The position numbers and the translations under genes are program-made. A stretch of 64,000 nucleotides of DNA from the NCBI RefSeq assembly GCF_003143775.1, contig NZ_QFRJ01000001.1:62001-126000 (forward strand), written 5' to 3'. Position 1 is the first letter of the stretch; each line of letters starts with the position of its first letter. A model generated the notes under the pieces. The model was not told the origin of the DNA and did not search any database. It saw only the letters and a program-made list of their open reading frames with translations. Below, piece by piece: positions 42,553 through 52,261 of this stretch. This DNA is from Brumimicrobium oceani. Lineage in GTDB: Bacteria; Bacteroidota; Bacteroidia; Flavobacteriales_D; Crocinitomicaceae.

Positions 42553-43749
42553 TTACCTCACCTGACCATCACCAAAAACATAGTATTTATTGGTAGTCAA
42601 TTGCTTTAATCCAAGTGGACCTCTGTGGTGTAATTTATCTGTACTAATCGCCAGTTCGGCTCCAACGCCCATGGCTCCTCCATCGGTAAATCTAGATGAT
42701 GCGTTTTGATAAACCGCAGCACTGTCTATTTGTTCCATGAACATTAATGCCTCGTTTTTATCTTCTGTCATTATAATTGAAGAGTGTTTTCCAGAATGCT
42801 CATTAATTTTTTCTATGGCCTCTTCCTTACTTTCCACTGTACCAATCAAGATTTTCATGGCGAGAAACTCTTCTTTCCATACGTCTTCATTTTCCATTAC
42901 TTCCTTATCGGAAAGAACGGATTTTGTTTTTTCGTCAACTATGATTTCTACGCCTGCTTTTGTTAAAACAGCATCTAAGTCCTTTAGTTTTTCTTCGTAT
43001 GCTTCTATATTTCTATCAATAAGGATGTTGTCTAAAGCATTACAAGCGGATGTTTTATCTGTTTTTGCGTTCAACATCACAGTTATGGTTTTCGCCCAAT
43101 CAGCCTGTGGAGATATATACATAAAGTTGTTTCCTCTTCCAGAAATTAAAACGGCACATTTCGCATGTTGCTTTACAAAATCGATTAATCTTTCTCCACC
43201 TCTTGGTACAATCAAGTCTAGTTTTTCAGTCGGATTTCTTAAGAATTCTTGTGTTTCCTCACGATTCATCTCCAACATTTTTATCCAGTCTTTATCTAAA
43301 CCGTTTGCTTCAAGTGCTTCATGCCAACATTTCACCAATACCTTATTACTGTGGTATGCTTCACGTCCACCTTTAAGTAAAATTTTGTTATTCGCTTTAA
43401 ATGCTAAAACAGCAGCTTCAATTGTAACATCCGGACGAGATTCATAAATTATCATTATCGTTCCAAATGGATCCGTTTTATTAATTACTTCTAAACCATT
43501 TTCTAGTTTAAGTTCAGAAATCTTCTTTCCTACCGGGTCTTCTTGACCTTTTACCTGACGAATAGCGGTAATCATTCCGTCAATTTTATCTTGATCTACA
43601 ACCAAGCGGTCATACAATGCTTGGTCATCTCTTTCAAAAGCATCTAAATCTTTTTTATTCTCTTCGAGAATTTCATCTCTCTTTTTATCGATAATATCTA
43701 TCATCGATTGTAAAACATTATTCTTTTTGTCTGTATCTAAAAATTTCAT
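42553..43749 (-). CDS. proA: Glutamate-5-semialdehyde dehydrogenase
   Basis: 398 residues. It reduces glutamyl-5-phosphate with NADPH in proline synthesis. Visible signatures are IIYESRPDVTIEAAVLAFKA, then NKILLKGGREAYHSN and the active-site Cys in NAKTDKTSACNALDN. It is the last gene of proC-proB-proA on the minus strand, with 166 bp between proB and proA that include a 9-bp palindrome. The ending FGDGQVR is typical. Confidence 0.95.
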   Translation of the reverse strand: MKFLDTDKKNNVLQSMIDIIDKKRDEILEENKKDLDAFERDDQALYDRLVVDQDKIDGMITAIRQVKGQEDPVGKKISELKLENGLEVINKTDPFGTIMIIYESRPDVTIEAAVLAFKANNKILLKGGREAYHSNKVLVKCWHEALEANGLDKDWIKMLEMNREETQEFLRNPTEKLDLIVPRGGERLIDFVKQHAKCAVLISGRGNNFMYISPQADWAKTITVMLNAKTDKTSACNALDNILIDRNIEAYEEKLKDLDAVLTKAGVEIIVDEKTKSVLSDKEVMENEDVWKEEFLAMKILIGTVESKEEAIEKINEHSGKHSSIIMTEDKNEALMFMEQIDSAAVYQNASSRFTDGGAMGVGAELAISTDKLHHRGPLGLKQLTTNKYYVFGDGQVR

Positions 43750-43837
43750 TTCTGTTGTTGTTTTTTTTGTAATTATTTGTTTTTGAATGTATCAATAAAT
43801 ATAATTGTCAATATGAATGGAAATCCTCCAAGGAAAC

Positions 43838-43857
43838 GGACGATTTACAAATCGTCC
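43838..43857. repeat. 9-bp perfect palindrome between proB and proA
   Basis: GGACGATTT-AC-AAATCGTCC. It has no T-run, so it is more likely a dispersed palindromic repeat or RNA-stability hairpin than a terminator. Confidence 0.6.
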
Positions 43858-43915
43858 CTACATTGTATCTTCGATCAATGTAATCTTGTAGAAATTTTTC
43901 CAATTCGCAATTAAA

Positions 43916-44689
43916 CTAAACGAATTTCGTTCCCACTTCTTTACCTTCCAAAATGTCAATAATAATATTGTCCTCTTTTCCGTTGGCAATATATGTTGGT
44001 ATGTTTTTGTTGGCTGTAGACTTCGCAATTTTTAACTTAGATCCCATTCCACCGCGGCCTTCACCTTCACCTTTTTCTGATGCTTGAACATATTTCTCAA
44101 CGTTTTCATCTCCTTCAACATGGTGTAAAAGTTCAGATTCATCATCGTCTGGATGACCAGTGTAAAGTCCGTCAGTGTCTGTCAACATAATTAACATGTC
44201 AGCATCTACGAGTTCTGCCACTAAACTTGCCAATTCATCATTGTCAGAAAACATCGACATGGTTAAAGAAACCGCATCATCTTCATTGGCTATTGGCACA
44301 ATTCCCTCATTCAATAAAGCTTCGTAACAATTAATCATGTTGTCTCTATATTCACCAGGTGCAAAATCTCTTTTTGTGGCCAAGACTTGTGCGCAATTAA
44401 TTCCAAAATCATGAAACATCGAATAATAATGTCTCATTAAACGCGGTTGACCTACAGAAGAAAAAATCTGTCTTCTCGTTGTTGGGTCAATTGCAGAACA
44501 ATCTCCTAAAACTTCTTTCCCCGCAATTGCAGAACCAGAAGAAACCAAAATTGTGATGATGTCTCGTTCATACAAATACGCAATTTGTCGAACAAGATTT
44601 TTTAAAATTGGACCAACAATTCTGTTGTTTTTATTGGTCATTACATTTGTTCCTACTTTTATTACTACTCTTTTCTTAAATTCTTCCAA
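43916..44689 (-). CDS. proB: Glutamate 5-kinase (short form without PUA domain)
   Basis: 257 residues. Amino acid kinase fold that phosphorylates glutamate, first step of proline synthesis. Signatures: RVVIKVGTNVMT, TILVSSGSAIAGKE, IANEDDAV, LIMLTDTDGLYTG, and the GMGSKLKIAKSTA phrase. The C-terminal PUA domain of the E. coli enzyme is absent, as is common in Bacteroidota. It is separated from proC by 56 bp and shares its operon. Confidence 0.93.
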   Translation of the reverse strand: MEEFKKRVVIKVGTNVMTNKNNRIVGPILKNLVRQIAYLYERDIITILVSSGSAIAGKEVLGDCSAIDPTTRRQIFSSVGQPRLMRHYYSMFHDFGINCAQVLATKRDFAPGEYRDNMINCYEALLNEGIVPIANEDDAVSLTMSMFSDNDELASLVAELVDADMLIMLTDTDGLYTGHPDDDESELLHHVEGDENVEKYVQASEKGEGEGRGGMGSKLKIAKSTANKNIPTYIANGKEDNIIIDILEGKEVGTKFV

Positions 44690-44745
44690 ACCTTTATTTA
44701 TAATTATTTAATTTTATTTATGTTGATAAGCTTTTAATAGCTTTT

Positions 44746-45555
44746 TTATTCAGGGTCTTTACCCAATTCTACAGCTCTATTAAATGCAGCATAAGCGGCT
44801 TCTTTAATTAACTCTCTCACATTATTGTCGTCCATTGAATCCAATGCTGCTTGCGTTGTTCCTCCTTTCGAAGCAACTCTGTCCATCCATTTTTGAGGTG
44901 AAATATCTCCCTCGTTAAATAAGGTAACCGCACCCTCAAAAGTTGAACTCACCAATATTTTTGAATCATTTTCAGAGAATCCCATTTTTCTTGCTGCTTC
45001 TAGCATAGAATTCATAAAATAGAAAACATAAGCTGGACCACTTCCTGAAATTCCTGTTGATTTGTCAATAAAGCTCTCTGTTTCCACATGAATAGAGGCT
45101 CCAGTTGTATCAAGTAGATTTCTAACCATCAATAATTCAACTCTTGATACATCGTGTGATTCGGTGAATGAAGTAACACCTTTCCCTACTTTTGCAGGAA
45201 GATTAGGCATTGTTCTTACCACTTTTGATACACCTAAATTTTCTTTAATAAAATCAATTGTTACTCCAGCCATCAACGAAACAAATAATTGCTGATCATT
45301 AACCATGTCTTTCATTTTGTCGAATAAATCCACACAGTGATATGGTTTTACCGCAATAAAAATGATGTCTGCTGTAGGAAGGCAGTCTTCAATATTGTCA
45401 TAGACTTCAAAATCAGGATTTTGTTCTAATTTTGCAAGTGTATCAGGGTTTAAGTCCTGAATCATTAATTTTCTCCGGTTCAATAACGGGGATTGTGACA
45501 TTCCTTCAGAATAGGTTAAACCCATATTTCCGCCACCGATTACTAATAATTTCAT
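44746..45555 (-). CDS. proC: Pyrroline-5-carboxylate reductase
   Basis: 269 residues. It reduces pyrroline-5-carboxylate to proline. Rossmann motif GGGNMG at residues 7-12, FIAVKPYHC, VVRTMPNLPAKVG and the signature SGISGSGPAYVFYF are visible (allowing that the start phrase is TG). It is the first gene of the proline operon; the 577-bp region upstream separates it from a divergent glycosyltransferase gene. Confidence 0.95.
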   Translation of the reverse strand: MKLLVIGGGNMGLTYSEGMSQSPLLNRRKLMIQDLNPDTLAKLEQNPDFEVYDNIEDCLPTADIIFIAVKPYHCVDLFDKMKDMVNDQQLFVSLMAGVTIDFIKENLGVSKVVRTMPNLPAKVGKGVTSFTESHDVSRVELLMVRNLLDTTGASIHVETESFIDKSTGISGSGPAYVFYFMNSMLEAARKMGFSENDSKILVSSTFEGAVTLFNEGDISPQKWMDRVASKGGTTQAALDSMDDNNVRELIKEAAYAAFNRAVELGKDPE

Positions 45556-46095
45556 GTATTCTATTATTTATGTTTATATATGTAATTCCTTTTGTGCAAC
45601 AATTGTTCTAATCTCCATTAATCTGTATTTATGCCTGATTTCTTAAGTGTAAACATGCGCAAAGACAGTGTAGTCAATGATTTGGATGAGTGTGTCAATG
45701 TATCATGATATTCTGTCATGGTTAAAATAATTGTGTTTTCCCTTAAACTAAAACAATTTTCAAGCTAGTTAGTTACGGAAGCGAACTAATATCACAATAA
45801 ATCTTAATTGTGTTGAAATACGCAACCCGCTCTATCTAATTAGTAATAGTAAATGGTCAAGTATTATTATGAGCCTATTCCGTCTACATTTTCAAGTTGT
45901 CTTGTCTTTTGCTATTTTGTTAATGTGCTGGAGGAGCATTCCGCTGGTCGCTCTCCAATCACAAAACAAAATTTAGCCAAAGTCTTCACCAAGCTTTCCA
46001 CCTCCGCCGGGGCTTAAAAACGAAAAACCAAGCATTTCCCCTGTACAAACAGAGTTTTCAAAATGGGTCTACATTTTTTTACTTGGTCTACATAC
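45556..46095. other. Gene-free interval between proC and the glycosyltransferase
   Basis: 540 bp of shared upstream DNA. The part 45932-46016 is richer in GC and has a hairpin GGAG-GAGC with GCTC-TCC. No credible open frame occurs on either strand. It must contain the promoters of proC and of the gene at 46132. Confidence 0.5.
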
Positions 46096-46127
46096 TTGAA
46101 TTTTCAGTTTTGAATTGAGTATATTCG
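46096..46127 (+). promoter_or_regulatory. Likely Bacteroidota promoter of the glycosyltransferase
   Basis: A TTG at 46096-46098 and TATATTCG at 46120-46127, 21 bp apart, fit the TTTG-N19-TAnnTTTG pattern. The GTG start is 4 bp further, predicting an almost leaderless transcript. Confidence 0.45.
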
Positions 46128-46131
46128 CAAC

Positions 46132-47109
46132 GTGAAAAAATTCTTAATTATACAGACCGCTTTTTTAGGAGATGTGATACTTTGCACTCCAATAATATCA
46201 GAGCTAAACCGAATTTATCCGGATGCAAAAATTGATGTGGTAGTCCGAAAAGGAAACGAGTCTTTGTTGACCAATAACCCAAAGATTAATCACGTTTACG
46301 TTTGGAATAAGAATGAAGGAAAATACAAAAGCTTAATCGCAATTATTCGTTCAATAAGAAAGCAGAAATATGATGAAGTAATTACGCTGCAGCGATATAC
46401 AAATGCTGGACTAATGACCCGATTTGCAAGAGCTAAAAGTAAAATAGGATTTGATAAAAACGCCTTTTCTAAAATGTACTCTAAGACAGTTCCTCATTCT
46501 TTGGAAGATGGAACACATGAAGTGGAGAGGAATTTAAAAACAATTGCACATCACGGAGCAAAATCTTTAATCCGTCCAGAGTTATTTCCTTCATCTTCAG
46601 ATCGTGAAGCTATCGCTGAATTCAGCAGTAAGAAATACTATTGTTTGGCCCCTGCATCTGTATGGGAAACTAAAAAAATACCCACATCAAAATGGACGGA
46701 ACTTATTGAGTTGTTGATTCAAAAAGGGGAGGTGAAGTTACTTGGTGGACCAACAGACTTTGAATTATGTGCAGATCTTCAACAGGAATTCCCAAAAGGC
46801 GTTCACAATTTGGCTGGAAAACTAACACTGTTGCAAAGCGCTGCTTTAATGGAAAATGCAGAAATGAATTATGTAAATGATTCAGGACCTTTGCACATCG
46901 CTTCTGCTATGAATGCGCCAACGCGAGCTTTCTTCTGTTCAACAATTCCTCAATTTGGATTTGGTCCTTTGGCGGAAGATTCTAAAATTTTAGAAACTAA
47001 AAACAAATTAGATTGTCGACCTTGTGGTTTTCATGGTCATAAAAAATGTCCACTCGGTCATTTTGATTGTGGACATACAATTGAAATATCAGAGGAAAGT
47101 ATTCGATAG
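46132..47109 (+). CDS. Family 9 glycosyltransferase (heptosyltransferase-like)
   Basis: 325 residues with a GTG start. Phrases FLIIQTAFLGDVILCTPII at the N-terminus, then YYCLAPASVWETKKIP, and VNDSGPLHIASAMNAPT in the C-lobe match GT9 enzymes that add heptose to the inner core of lipopolysaccharide. A Cys-rich tail (CRPCGFHGHKKCPLGHFDC) is also seen in related proteins. It acts at the cytoplasmic face of the inner membrane. It converges with the PKD gene, sharing a bidirectional terminator. Confidence 0.85.
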   Translation: MKKFLIIQTAFLGDVILCTPIISELNRIYPDAKIDVVVRKGNESLLTNNPKINHVYVWNKNEGKYKSLIAIIRSIRKQKYDEVITLQRYTNAGLMTRFARAKSKIGFDKNAFSKMYSKTVPHSLEDGTHEVERNLKTIAHHGAKSLIRPELFPSSSDREAIAEFSSKKYYCLAPASVWETKKIPTSKWTELIELLIQKGEVKLLGGPTDFELCADLQQEFPKGVHNLAGKLTLLQSAALMENAEMNYVNDSGPLHIASAMNAPTRAFFCSTIPQFGFGPLAEDSKILETKNKLDCRPCGFHGHKKCPLGHFDCGHTIEISEESIR

Positions 47110-47133
47110 AGAAAATGAAGTTTGTCAATAAAA

Positions 47134-47166
47134 AAAATGGGACAACTAAAGCAGATGTCCCATTTT
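47134..47166. terminator. Bidirectional terminator
   Basis: AAAATGGGACA (47134-47144) pairs with TGTCCCATTTT (47156-47166), flanked by A-run and T-run, between convergent genes. Confidence 0.85.
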
Positions 47167-47182
47167 TTAATTATGGTGGAGT

Positions 47183-49222
47183 TTAATCGTTAACGACTTG
47201 CACAAAACCGTGCTCCTCATAATTCTGTCCTTTTATGGTACTAAAGTTAGCCTTGTAAAAATAAGTTCCATCACTTACTTTGTTGCCTGATTTATTTGTA
47301 CCATCCCAAATAAAGTCTGGCTCAGAGTATGTTTTAACTACTGTTCCCCATCTATTGAGAATCACAATTTCAAACTCAGTAATGGTCTCATAAGCGGCGA
47401 TATAGTTAATATAGAATCCGTCATTTACACCATCATTATTTGGTGTGAATACATTAGGGATTTCTAAAATAACTTCTGGATATTCCACTCTAATTTCCAA
47501 GCTATATGTATTGGTACACCCTTCTGGACTGGTACCTGTGTGCGAAACATTATAGAGTCCTGCATCTTCAAATGAGTTGTATATGGTATCATTCAGCTCA
47601 ATTGTTGTATTACCATCTTGGAAATCCCAGTAGTTATCAACTAAACCAGAAATATCTGTTAAGAAAGTAACATCTAAAACAGGTTCTCCAAATATTGGAT
47701 CCGCCGTAAAAGAAACATCTGGAGCAGGATTTACAAACACAGTCTGCGTTGAATTACTGATACATGCACCGTTTATATCTTCTACAATTAGCGTAACATC
47801 ATAGTCACCACTTCCTTCAAAAATAAAAGTCGTGTCTTCAGCATAGATGGTATCCGTGTCGTTAGTAAACACCCAATGAGAATTTTCATAATTCCCCAAG
47901 GAAGTGTTTGTAAATTCGACCTCTTCCCCTTGACAAGCTTGCGTATAGTCAAAGTTAGCAAAAGGTGAAGGTTCTATAAAGAAGGTTATGGTGGTATCTC
48001 CTGTACATCCAAATTCTGTTTCAACGGTTAGTTTTACATTATATGTACCTACTCCTGAGAATAAATGACTTGGATTTTGGTCTGTAGATGTTGCACCTTG
48101 GTTATTGAAATTCCAGTTCCATGTATCCACAGTGAATCCTGGAGGCAATAGCGTGGAGTCTATAAAGTTTGTTGGTGCACCTTGACAAAGTGGCGATGCA
48201 GAGAAATTAACCTCTGGATTAGGGTGCATTCCAAAATCTATGGTATCTGATGCTGTACAACCAGGATAAGTTCCATCAACAATATCTACATAGTAAATAT
48301 TTGTAGTGGCGTTCTCTATAGTATTGTCAGTATCTCCGTTATTCCATAAGAAATCATAAGTTCCAGTTCCACCTGTTGGGTTAGATACAATATCTATATC
48401 CGTGTAACCACAGAACGAAGTGTCATTTGGTAAGTTTGGATACATTACAGCATGCATATCTATTGATGCATAACAAGTATCTTGAAATCCATCTGTGAAA
48501 ATCACATTATAAGTTTCAGTGTTCTGAGTGATACAGATATTCGTATCAGCAGGGTTAGTTGTACCATCAACATTCCAGTCGTAATAATAAGAGTTACATA
48601 GGTTTCCTAAAATCGCTACATTGTCAATTCCCCAGTGGTCATTGGAAGCAGAGGTTGGATCATCCGATTGCCAACGAAATAATGTGCTTGTTGTTTGCGC
48701 AGCTGGAGGAATAGAAAAACAATAGTTTGCCCATTGATAGTAAGGTCCTGATTTGTTATTTGTTGGTTGGAAATAAAAGATAGTTACCCAACTTGCTCCA
48801 TTGTTTATTGAATATTGAAAGTAAACACCTTCATTGGGTTGGTCTGGATCTTCACAGTGAGGACCGCCGTCATCTCCTGCAAAATCTAAATCAAAACAAA
48901 CATCACCACCACATGTAAGGTCAAATGCAACTGATGTTAAAGTTCTTGGTGGTGGAACATTCCCCCACCATAATGCTGGTGATCCATCGAGCGTTGGTCC
49001 ACATGGGTTTCCAAACATAACATTGTTTGTGGTTGACCAACCAGAAGACAGTCCATTATTGAAATCTTCATATTGTAATGTGTCTTGCGCAATTCCTACA
49101 GCAGTTAAATCGAAACATTCTGCACAATCAACGGAGTCAGAGGCTGTTTGAATTGTTACGGAACATTGGGAATAGGACCAAAAGGCGAGGAATACAAAAA
49201 TTGCTGTGTATAATAGTTTCAT
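47183..49222 (-). CDS. PKD-domain surface protein with type B T9SS (gliding-associated) C-terminus
   Basis: 679 residues. Signal peptide (MKLLYTAIFVFLAFWSYS then QC), a jelly-roll-like region (residues about 50-210), two or three PKD domains (PSHLFSGVGTYNVKLTVET, FEGSGDYDVTLIVED), and a C-terminal gliding-motility-associated module beginning IPNVFTPNNDGVNDGFYI and including NRWGTVVKTYSEPDFIWDG. Type B substrates stay attached to or are released at the cell surface with PorP/SprF-like partners. A small secreted protein gene lies 11 bp upstream. Confidence 0.9.
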   Translation of the reverse strand: MKLLYTAIFVFLAFWSYSQCSVTIQTASDSVDCAECFDLTAVGIAQDTLQYEDFNNGLSSGWSTTNNVMFGNPCGPTLDGSPALWWGNVPPPRTLTSVAFDLTCGGDVCFDLDFAGDDGGPHCEDPDQPNEGVYFQYSINNGASWVTIFYFQPTNNKSGPYYQWANYCFSIPPAAQTTSTLFRWQSDDPTSASNDHWGIDNVAILGNLCNSYYYDWNVDGTTNPADTNICITQNTETYNVIFTDGFQDTCYASIDMHAVMYPNLPNDTSFCGYTDIDIVSNPTGGTGTYDFLWNNGDTDNTIENATTNIYYVDIVDGTYPGCTASDTIDFGMHPNPEVNFSASPLCQGAPTNFIDSTLLPPGFTVDTWNWNFNNQGATSTDQNPSHLFSGVGTYNVKLTVETEFGCTGDTTITFFIEPSPFANFDYTQACQGEEVEFTNTSLGNYENSHWVFTNDTDTIYAEDTTFIFEGSGDYDVTLIVEDINGACISNSTQTVFVNPAPDVSFTADPIFGEPVLDVTFLTDISGLVDNYWDFQDGNTTIELNDTIYNSFEDAGLYNVSHTGTSPEGCTNTYSLEIRVEYPEVILEIPNVFTPNNDGVNDGFYINYIAAYETITEFEIVILNRWGTVVKTYSEPDFIWDGTNKSGNKVSDGTYFYKANFSTIKGQNYEEHGFVQVVND

Positions 49223-49233
49223 CGTTGTAGTTT

Positions 49234-49650
49234 TTAGTATTTTGTAGAAATTGATTCGAATTTGAATTGAGCGTCAGAGGCTTTTTGACCACTATTTCCA
49301 ATTAAGAATTCTTTGAAAAGGGTAAGTTCTCTTTTTGAACGGTAGTCTCCTTTTATACTTTCACCAGGTTTTAAAGTTATTGGTTCAAATTGATCATGCG
49401 AAAGTGAATTTTTTAATACTCCATTTTCATCCTTGTAATTGAAAACAGGCTTAAATGTCACATCACTATTTGAGGTGTTCTTAATGTATAGAACATAGTA
49501 TTCTAGAAATATATCGTTTACTTTATCAGTTAGTTGTTCAACTTTCACGTTGTACTTTAGCTTGTCATCTGAGCCCGAATAAACAGATTGCTGAGCGAAC
49601 ATAGCTATTGTAAACAGCGTGGAAATTGATAGAAGGATTAGTTTTTGCAT
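49234..49650 (-). CDS. Small secreted protein (138 aa)
   Basis: A signal peptide (LILLSISTLFTIAMFAQQS) precedes a 115-residue beta-rich domain (YVLYIKNTSNSDVTFKPVF, then ITLKPGESIKGDYRS), like an immunoglobulin-type fold. It is 11 bp upstream of the PKD gene, so it is co-transcribed and may assist it. No family name can be given. Confidence 0.7.
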   Translation of the reverse strand: MQKLILLSISTLFTIAMFAQQSVYSGSDDKLKYNVKVEQLTDKVNDIFLEYYVLYIKNTSNSDVTFKPVFNYKDENGVLKNSLSHDQFEPITLKPGESIKGDYRSKRELTLFKEFLIGNSGQKASDAQFKFESISTKY

Positions 49651-50025
49651 AATAGTGTTTTTTTAAAATTAAAATGGTTCAATAAATATAACTAAAATAA
49701 TTGGAGTAACAATTCCAATTTCATTCATGGGATTAACTCCTTCTTAAAAGACTGAAGACTTTGAAAAAGGTTGCATCAGTTTTATGATAGATTTAAAAAT
49801 TTTCGGGTAGGTTGTCAGTTAGTTTGGGTTTAACGAGGTCATTAAAAGTTTGGGTAACCCGTTTTAATTGATGACTCGAAGACAATGTTTTGGTTATCAA
49901 TATTAAGTTGTAAGTTATACAGGGAAGAGAATTTGCTACTACATTCTGTGACTTAAAAGGAAAGTTCTGTTAAAAATAAAGCACCCGCTGAATTTTGTTC
50001 AACGGGTGCTCAGTAGTTTTTGAAA
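49651..50025. other. Interval with one terminator
   Basis: 375 bp. The hairpin GCACCCG (49981-49987) with CGGGTGC (50003-50009), plus inner TGAA/TTCA pairs, has a T-run on the minus strand and ends the DUF3820 gene. The rest is the upstream region of the secreted-protein gene; nothing else was seen. Confidence 0.65.
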
Positions 50026-50241
50026 TTATTTTCGAACCAATGGCCGAATTAGATTTTCCAAGCCGTTCACTTTAATTTCATACATTAACTGCATTTGGTT
50101 TCCCAACTTTCCTTTTGGAAATCCTTTTGAATTGTACCAAACATAGTAAGGCTCTGGAATTTCAACAAGAAGAAGCCCCTTGAATTTTCCAAAGGGCATT
50201 CTCATATTTGCTAAATCAATTAATTCTTGTTGATTATTCAT
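50026..50241 (-). CDS. DUF3820 family protein
   Basis: 71 residues with the family phrase MPFGKFKGLLLVEIPEPYYVW and a C-terminal IRPLVRK. DUF3820 proteins are small basic proteins sometimes called putative quorum-sensing-regulated; no mechanism is known. It lies 15 bp after pepD and is probably co-transcribed. Confidence 0.8.
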   Translation of the reverse strand: MNNQQELIDLANMRMPFGKFKGLLLVEIPEPYYVWYNSKGFPKGKLGNQMQLMYEIKVNGLENLIRPLVRK

Positions 50242-50256
50242 CTTAAATTTCGGAGA

Positions 50257-51717
50257 TTAAGCAGTTTTCTTTGGTGTTTCTTTTAATACTTCCAAAAGGA
50301 ATCCCCAGAATTTTTGTACTGAACTAATCTGGCAGCATTCGTCTGGAGAGTGTGCATGGCGAATATTTGGCCCGAAAGAAATCATATCTACATTAGGTAG
50401 GTGAGTTCCTAAGATTCCACATTCCAATCCTGCGTGACAAGCCATAACATTTGGCTTCTCGTTGAAACGTTTTTCATACATTTCACGCATGGTTTTTAAG
50501 ATGGAAGAATCTGGGTTGGGCTCCCATCCAGGATAATCTCCGGATTGCTCAACATCAGCTCCTAGCAAATCAAACACACTGCGAATTGTTCTTGCAACAT
50601 CATCTTTCGTTGTTTCAACAGAGCTTCGCTGTAAGGATTTTGATTCGAAAGTTCCATCTTTAATGATTACTTGTGCCAATGAACTCGATGTTTCAACAAG
50701 GTTATCAAAGTTTAAACTCATTTTAAATACACCATTAAAAACCGCGTTTAAAGCAGCTAAGATTGCATTCTTGTCATGATTTGCAAGCATTTTTGCTGGT
50801 GTTTCAGTTTTCGAAACGCTTAAATCTATCTTCGTTTCTACTGGAGAATATTCTGTTGCGAAAACTGCAGCCATTGAGGCTACATAATCCTCAAATTTCG
50901 AAGTCACTGAATGTGCTACTGAAACTGTGGCTTTTGCTTCTCGTGGAATAGCATTACGTAAACCTCCGCCATTCATGTCGTGTAAAATCAATTCAACTGG
51001 CGATTCGATTAGTAAGCGCGCCATCATTTTGTTGGCATTTCCTCTTCCTTTATCGATGTCCATTCCTGAGTGACCGCCCATTAAACCTTTCAATTCAACT
51101 ATATAAGTGGTTACATCTGAAATAGAATCTACTTCTTCATATTCGTAAGTTGTATTGGTGTCAATTCCTCCAGCACAGCCAATACTGATTTCGTCGTCAT
51201 CTTCTGTATCGAGGTTTAATAAAATTGTTCCTTCGTAAAATGATGGGTCCAATTCTTTTGCTCCTGTCATTCCTGTTTCTTCATCCACAGTAAACATTGC
51301 TTCTAAAGCTGGGTGTGGAATGTCAGAACTGGCTAAAAGCCCCATGATTGCTGCAACACCAATTCCATTATCCGCGCCTAATGTTGTTCCGTCAGCTTTT
51401 ACCCAATCTCCGTCAACAATCATTTTAATTCCTTCTTTGTCGAAGTCGAAATCTGTTGCGTTATTTTTTTGGTGAACCATATCTACATGCGATTGCAAAA
51501 TCACCGTTTGACGGTCTTCCATTCCTTCTGTAGCTGGTTTTTTAATTATAATGTTCCCAACTTTATCCGTTTCTGTTTTTAATCCCAGTTTGTTTCCAAA
51601 ATCAACCATGAATTGGATTACGCGTTCTTCTTTTTTACTTGGTCGGGGTACTGCGTTTAAATCTGCAAAATTCTCCCAAATTTCTTTAGGTTCTAATGCT
51701 CTTACTTCGTTTGACAT
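50257..51717 (-). CDS. pepD: Beta-Ala-His/aminoacyl-histidine dipeptidase
   Basis: 486 residues, M20 metallopeptidase family. Metal-ligand phrases are visible: QSHVDMVHQKN (first His/Asp), LGADNGIGVAAIMG (bridging Asp), DEETGMTGA (catalytic Glu pair) and a C-terminal AHSPDECC with the last His. It cleaves Xaa-His dipeptides in the cytoplasm. The protein is full length and starts at MSNEVRALEP. Repeats of the AGTTTTCAAG type fill the upstream region. Confidence 0.93.
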   Translation of the reverse strand: MSNEVRALEPKEIWENFADLNAVPRPSKKEERVIQFMVDFGNKLGLKTETDKVGNIIIKKPATEGMEDRQTVILQSHVDMVHQKNNATDFDFDKEGIKMIVDGDWVKADGTTLGADNGIGVAAIMGLLASSDIPHPALEAMFTVDEETGMTGAKELDPSFYEGTILLNLDTEDDDEISIGCAGGIDTNTTYEYEEVDSISDVTTYIVELKGLMGGHSGMDIDKGRGNANKMMARLLIESPVELILHDMNGGGLRNAIPREAKATVSVAHSVTSKFEDYVASMAAVFATEYSPVETKIDLSVSKTETPAKMLANHDKNAILAALNAVFNGVFKMSLNFDNLVETSSSLAQVIIKDGTFESKSLQRSSVETTKDDVARTIRSVFDLLGADVEQSGDYPGWEPNPDSSILKTMREMYEKRFNEKPNVMACHAGLECGILGTHLPNVDMISFGPNIRHAHSPDECCQISSVQKFWGFLLEVLKETPKKTA

Positions 51718-51736
51718 GTTTTTTTTATTTTTTTAT

Positions 51737-51879
51737 TTAGTTTTCAAGTTTGTTAGTTTTCAAGTTGTCAAGTTTTTTAGTTGGTTAGTTATCGAGTTGT
51801 TTAGTTTTCAAGTTTGTTAGTTTTCAAGTTGTCAAGTTTTTTAGTTTTCAAGTTTGTTAGTTTTTAAGTTTGTTAGTTT
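51737..51879. repeat. AGTTTTCAAGTTTGTT low-complexity repeat tract
   Basis: About ten tandem imperfect copies of words such as TAGTTTTCAAGTTTGT and TTAGTTGGTTAG, between pepD and the four-helix-bundle gene. The same family occurs at 34835-34871 and 52262-52446. Confidence 0.85.
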
Positions 51880-52251
51880 TTAAGTTCTTTTTTTATCGGG
51901 GTTTTCGCTTAAGTGTTTTATGAAACCTGAAATAAGACGTATGGCATCTAGGCTTAGTTTATGAAGCTTTTCGAATTGTTCATTGGAAATGTAGTTAAAT
52001 TCTTTTGCTAGATAGAGCATTGAACGTACTTCTCCGCATGAGCCTTTGGCAATATATAGATAACGTATGAAAACTCTGTTTGTTTGACTTTCGTATCCTT
52101 CCGCTATGTTATTCATTACTGAAACTGCTGCGCGCTGGATTTGATCCTTAAAACCATAGTCCTTGTTGTCTGAGAAATTTTTGTAGACTCCTATGCTTAG
52201 CTCTTTTGCTTTTTGCCATCCTTGGATTTCTTCAAATTCGTAAATTCTCAT
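51880..52251 (-). CDS. Four-helix-bundle protein (S23/IVS type)
   Basis: 123 residues. The sequence (FEEIQGWQKAKELSIGVYKN, then QIQRAAVSVMNNIAEGYE) is the known four-helix-bundle family also found inside 23S rRNA intervening sequences. Function is unknown. It is embedded in the repeat tracts on both sides, and such repeats commonly flank this family, possibly because both are mobile (inference). Confidence 0.85.
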   Translation of the reverse strand: MRIYEFEEIQGWQKAKELSIGVYKNFSDNKDYGFKDQIQRAAVSVMNNIAEGYESQTNRVFIRYLYIAKGSCGEVRSMLYLAKEFNYISNEQFEKLHKLSLDAIRLISGFIKHLSENPDKKRT

Positions 52252-52261
52252 TTTATTTTAT

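Noticed and set aside
42737-43447. Plus-strand 236-aa frame
   Set aside because: Antisense shadow of proA.
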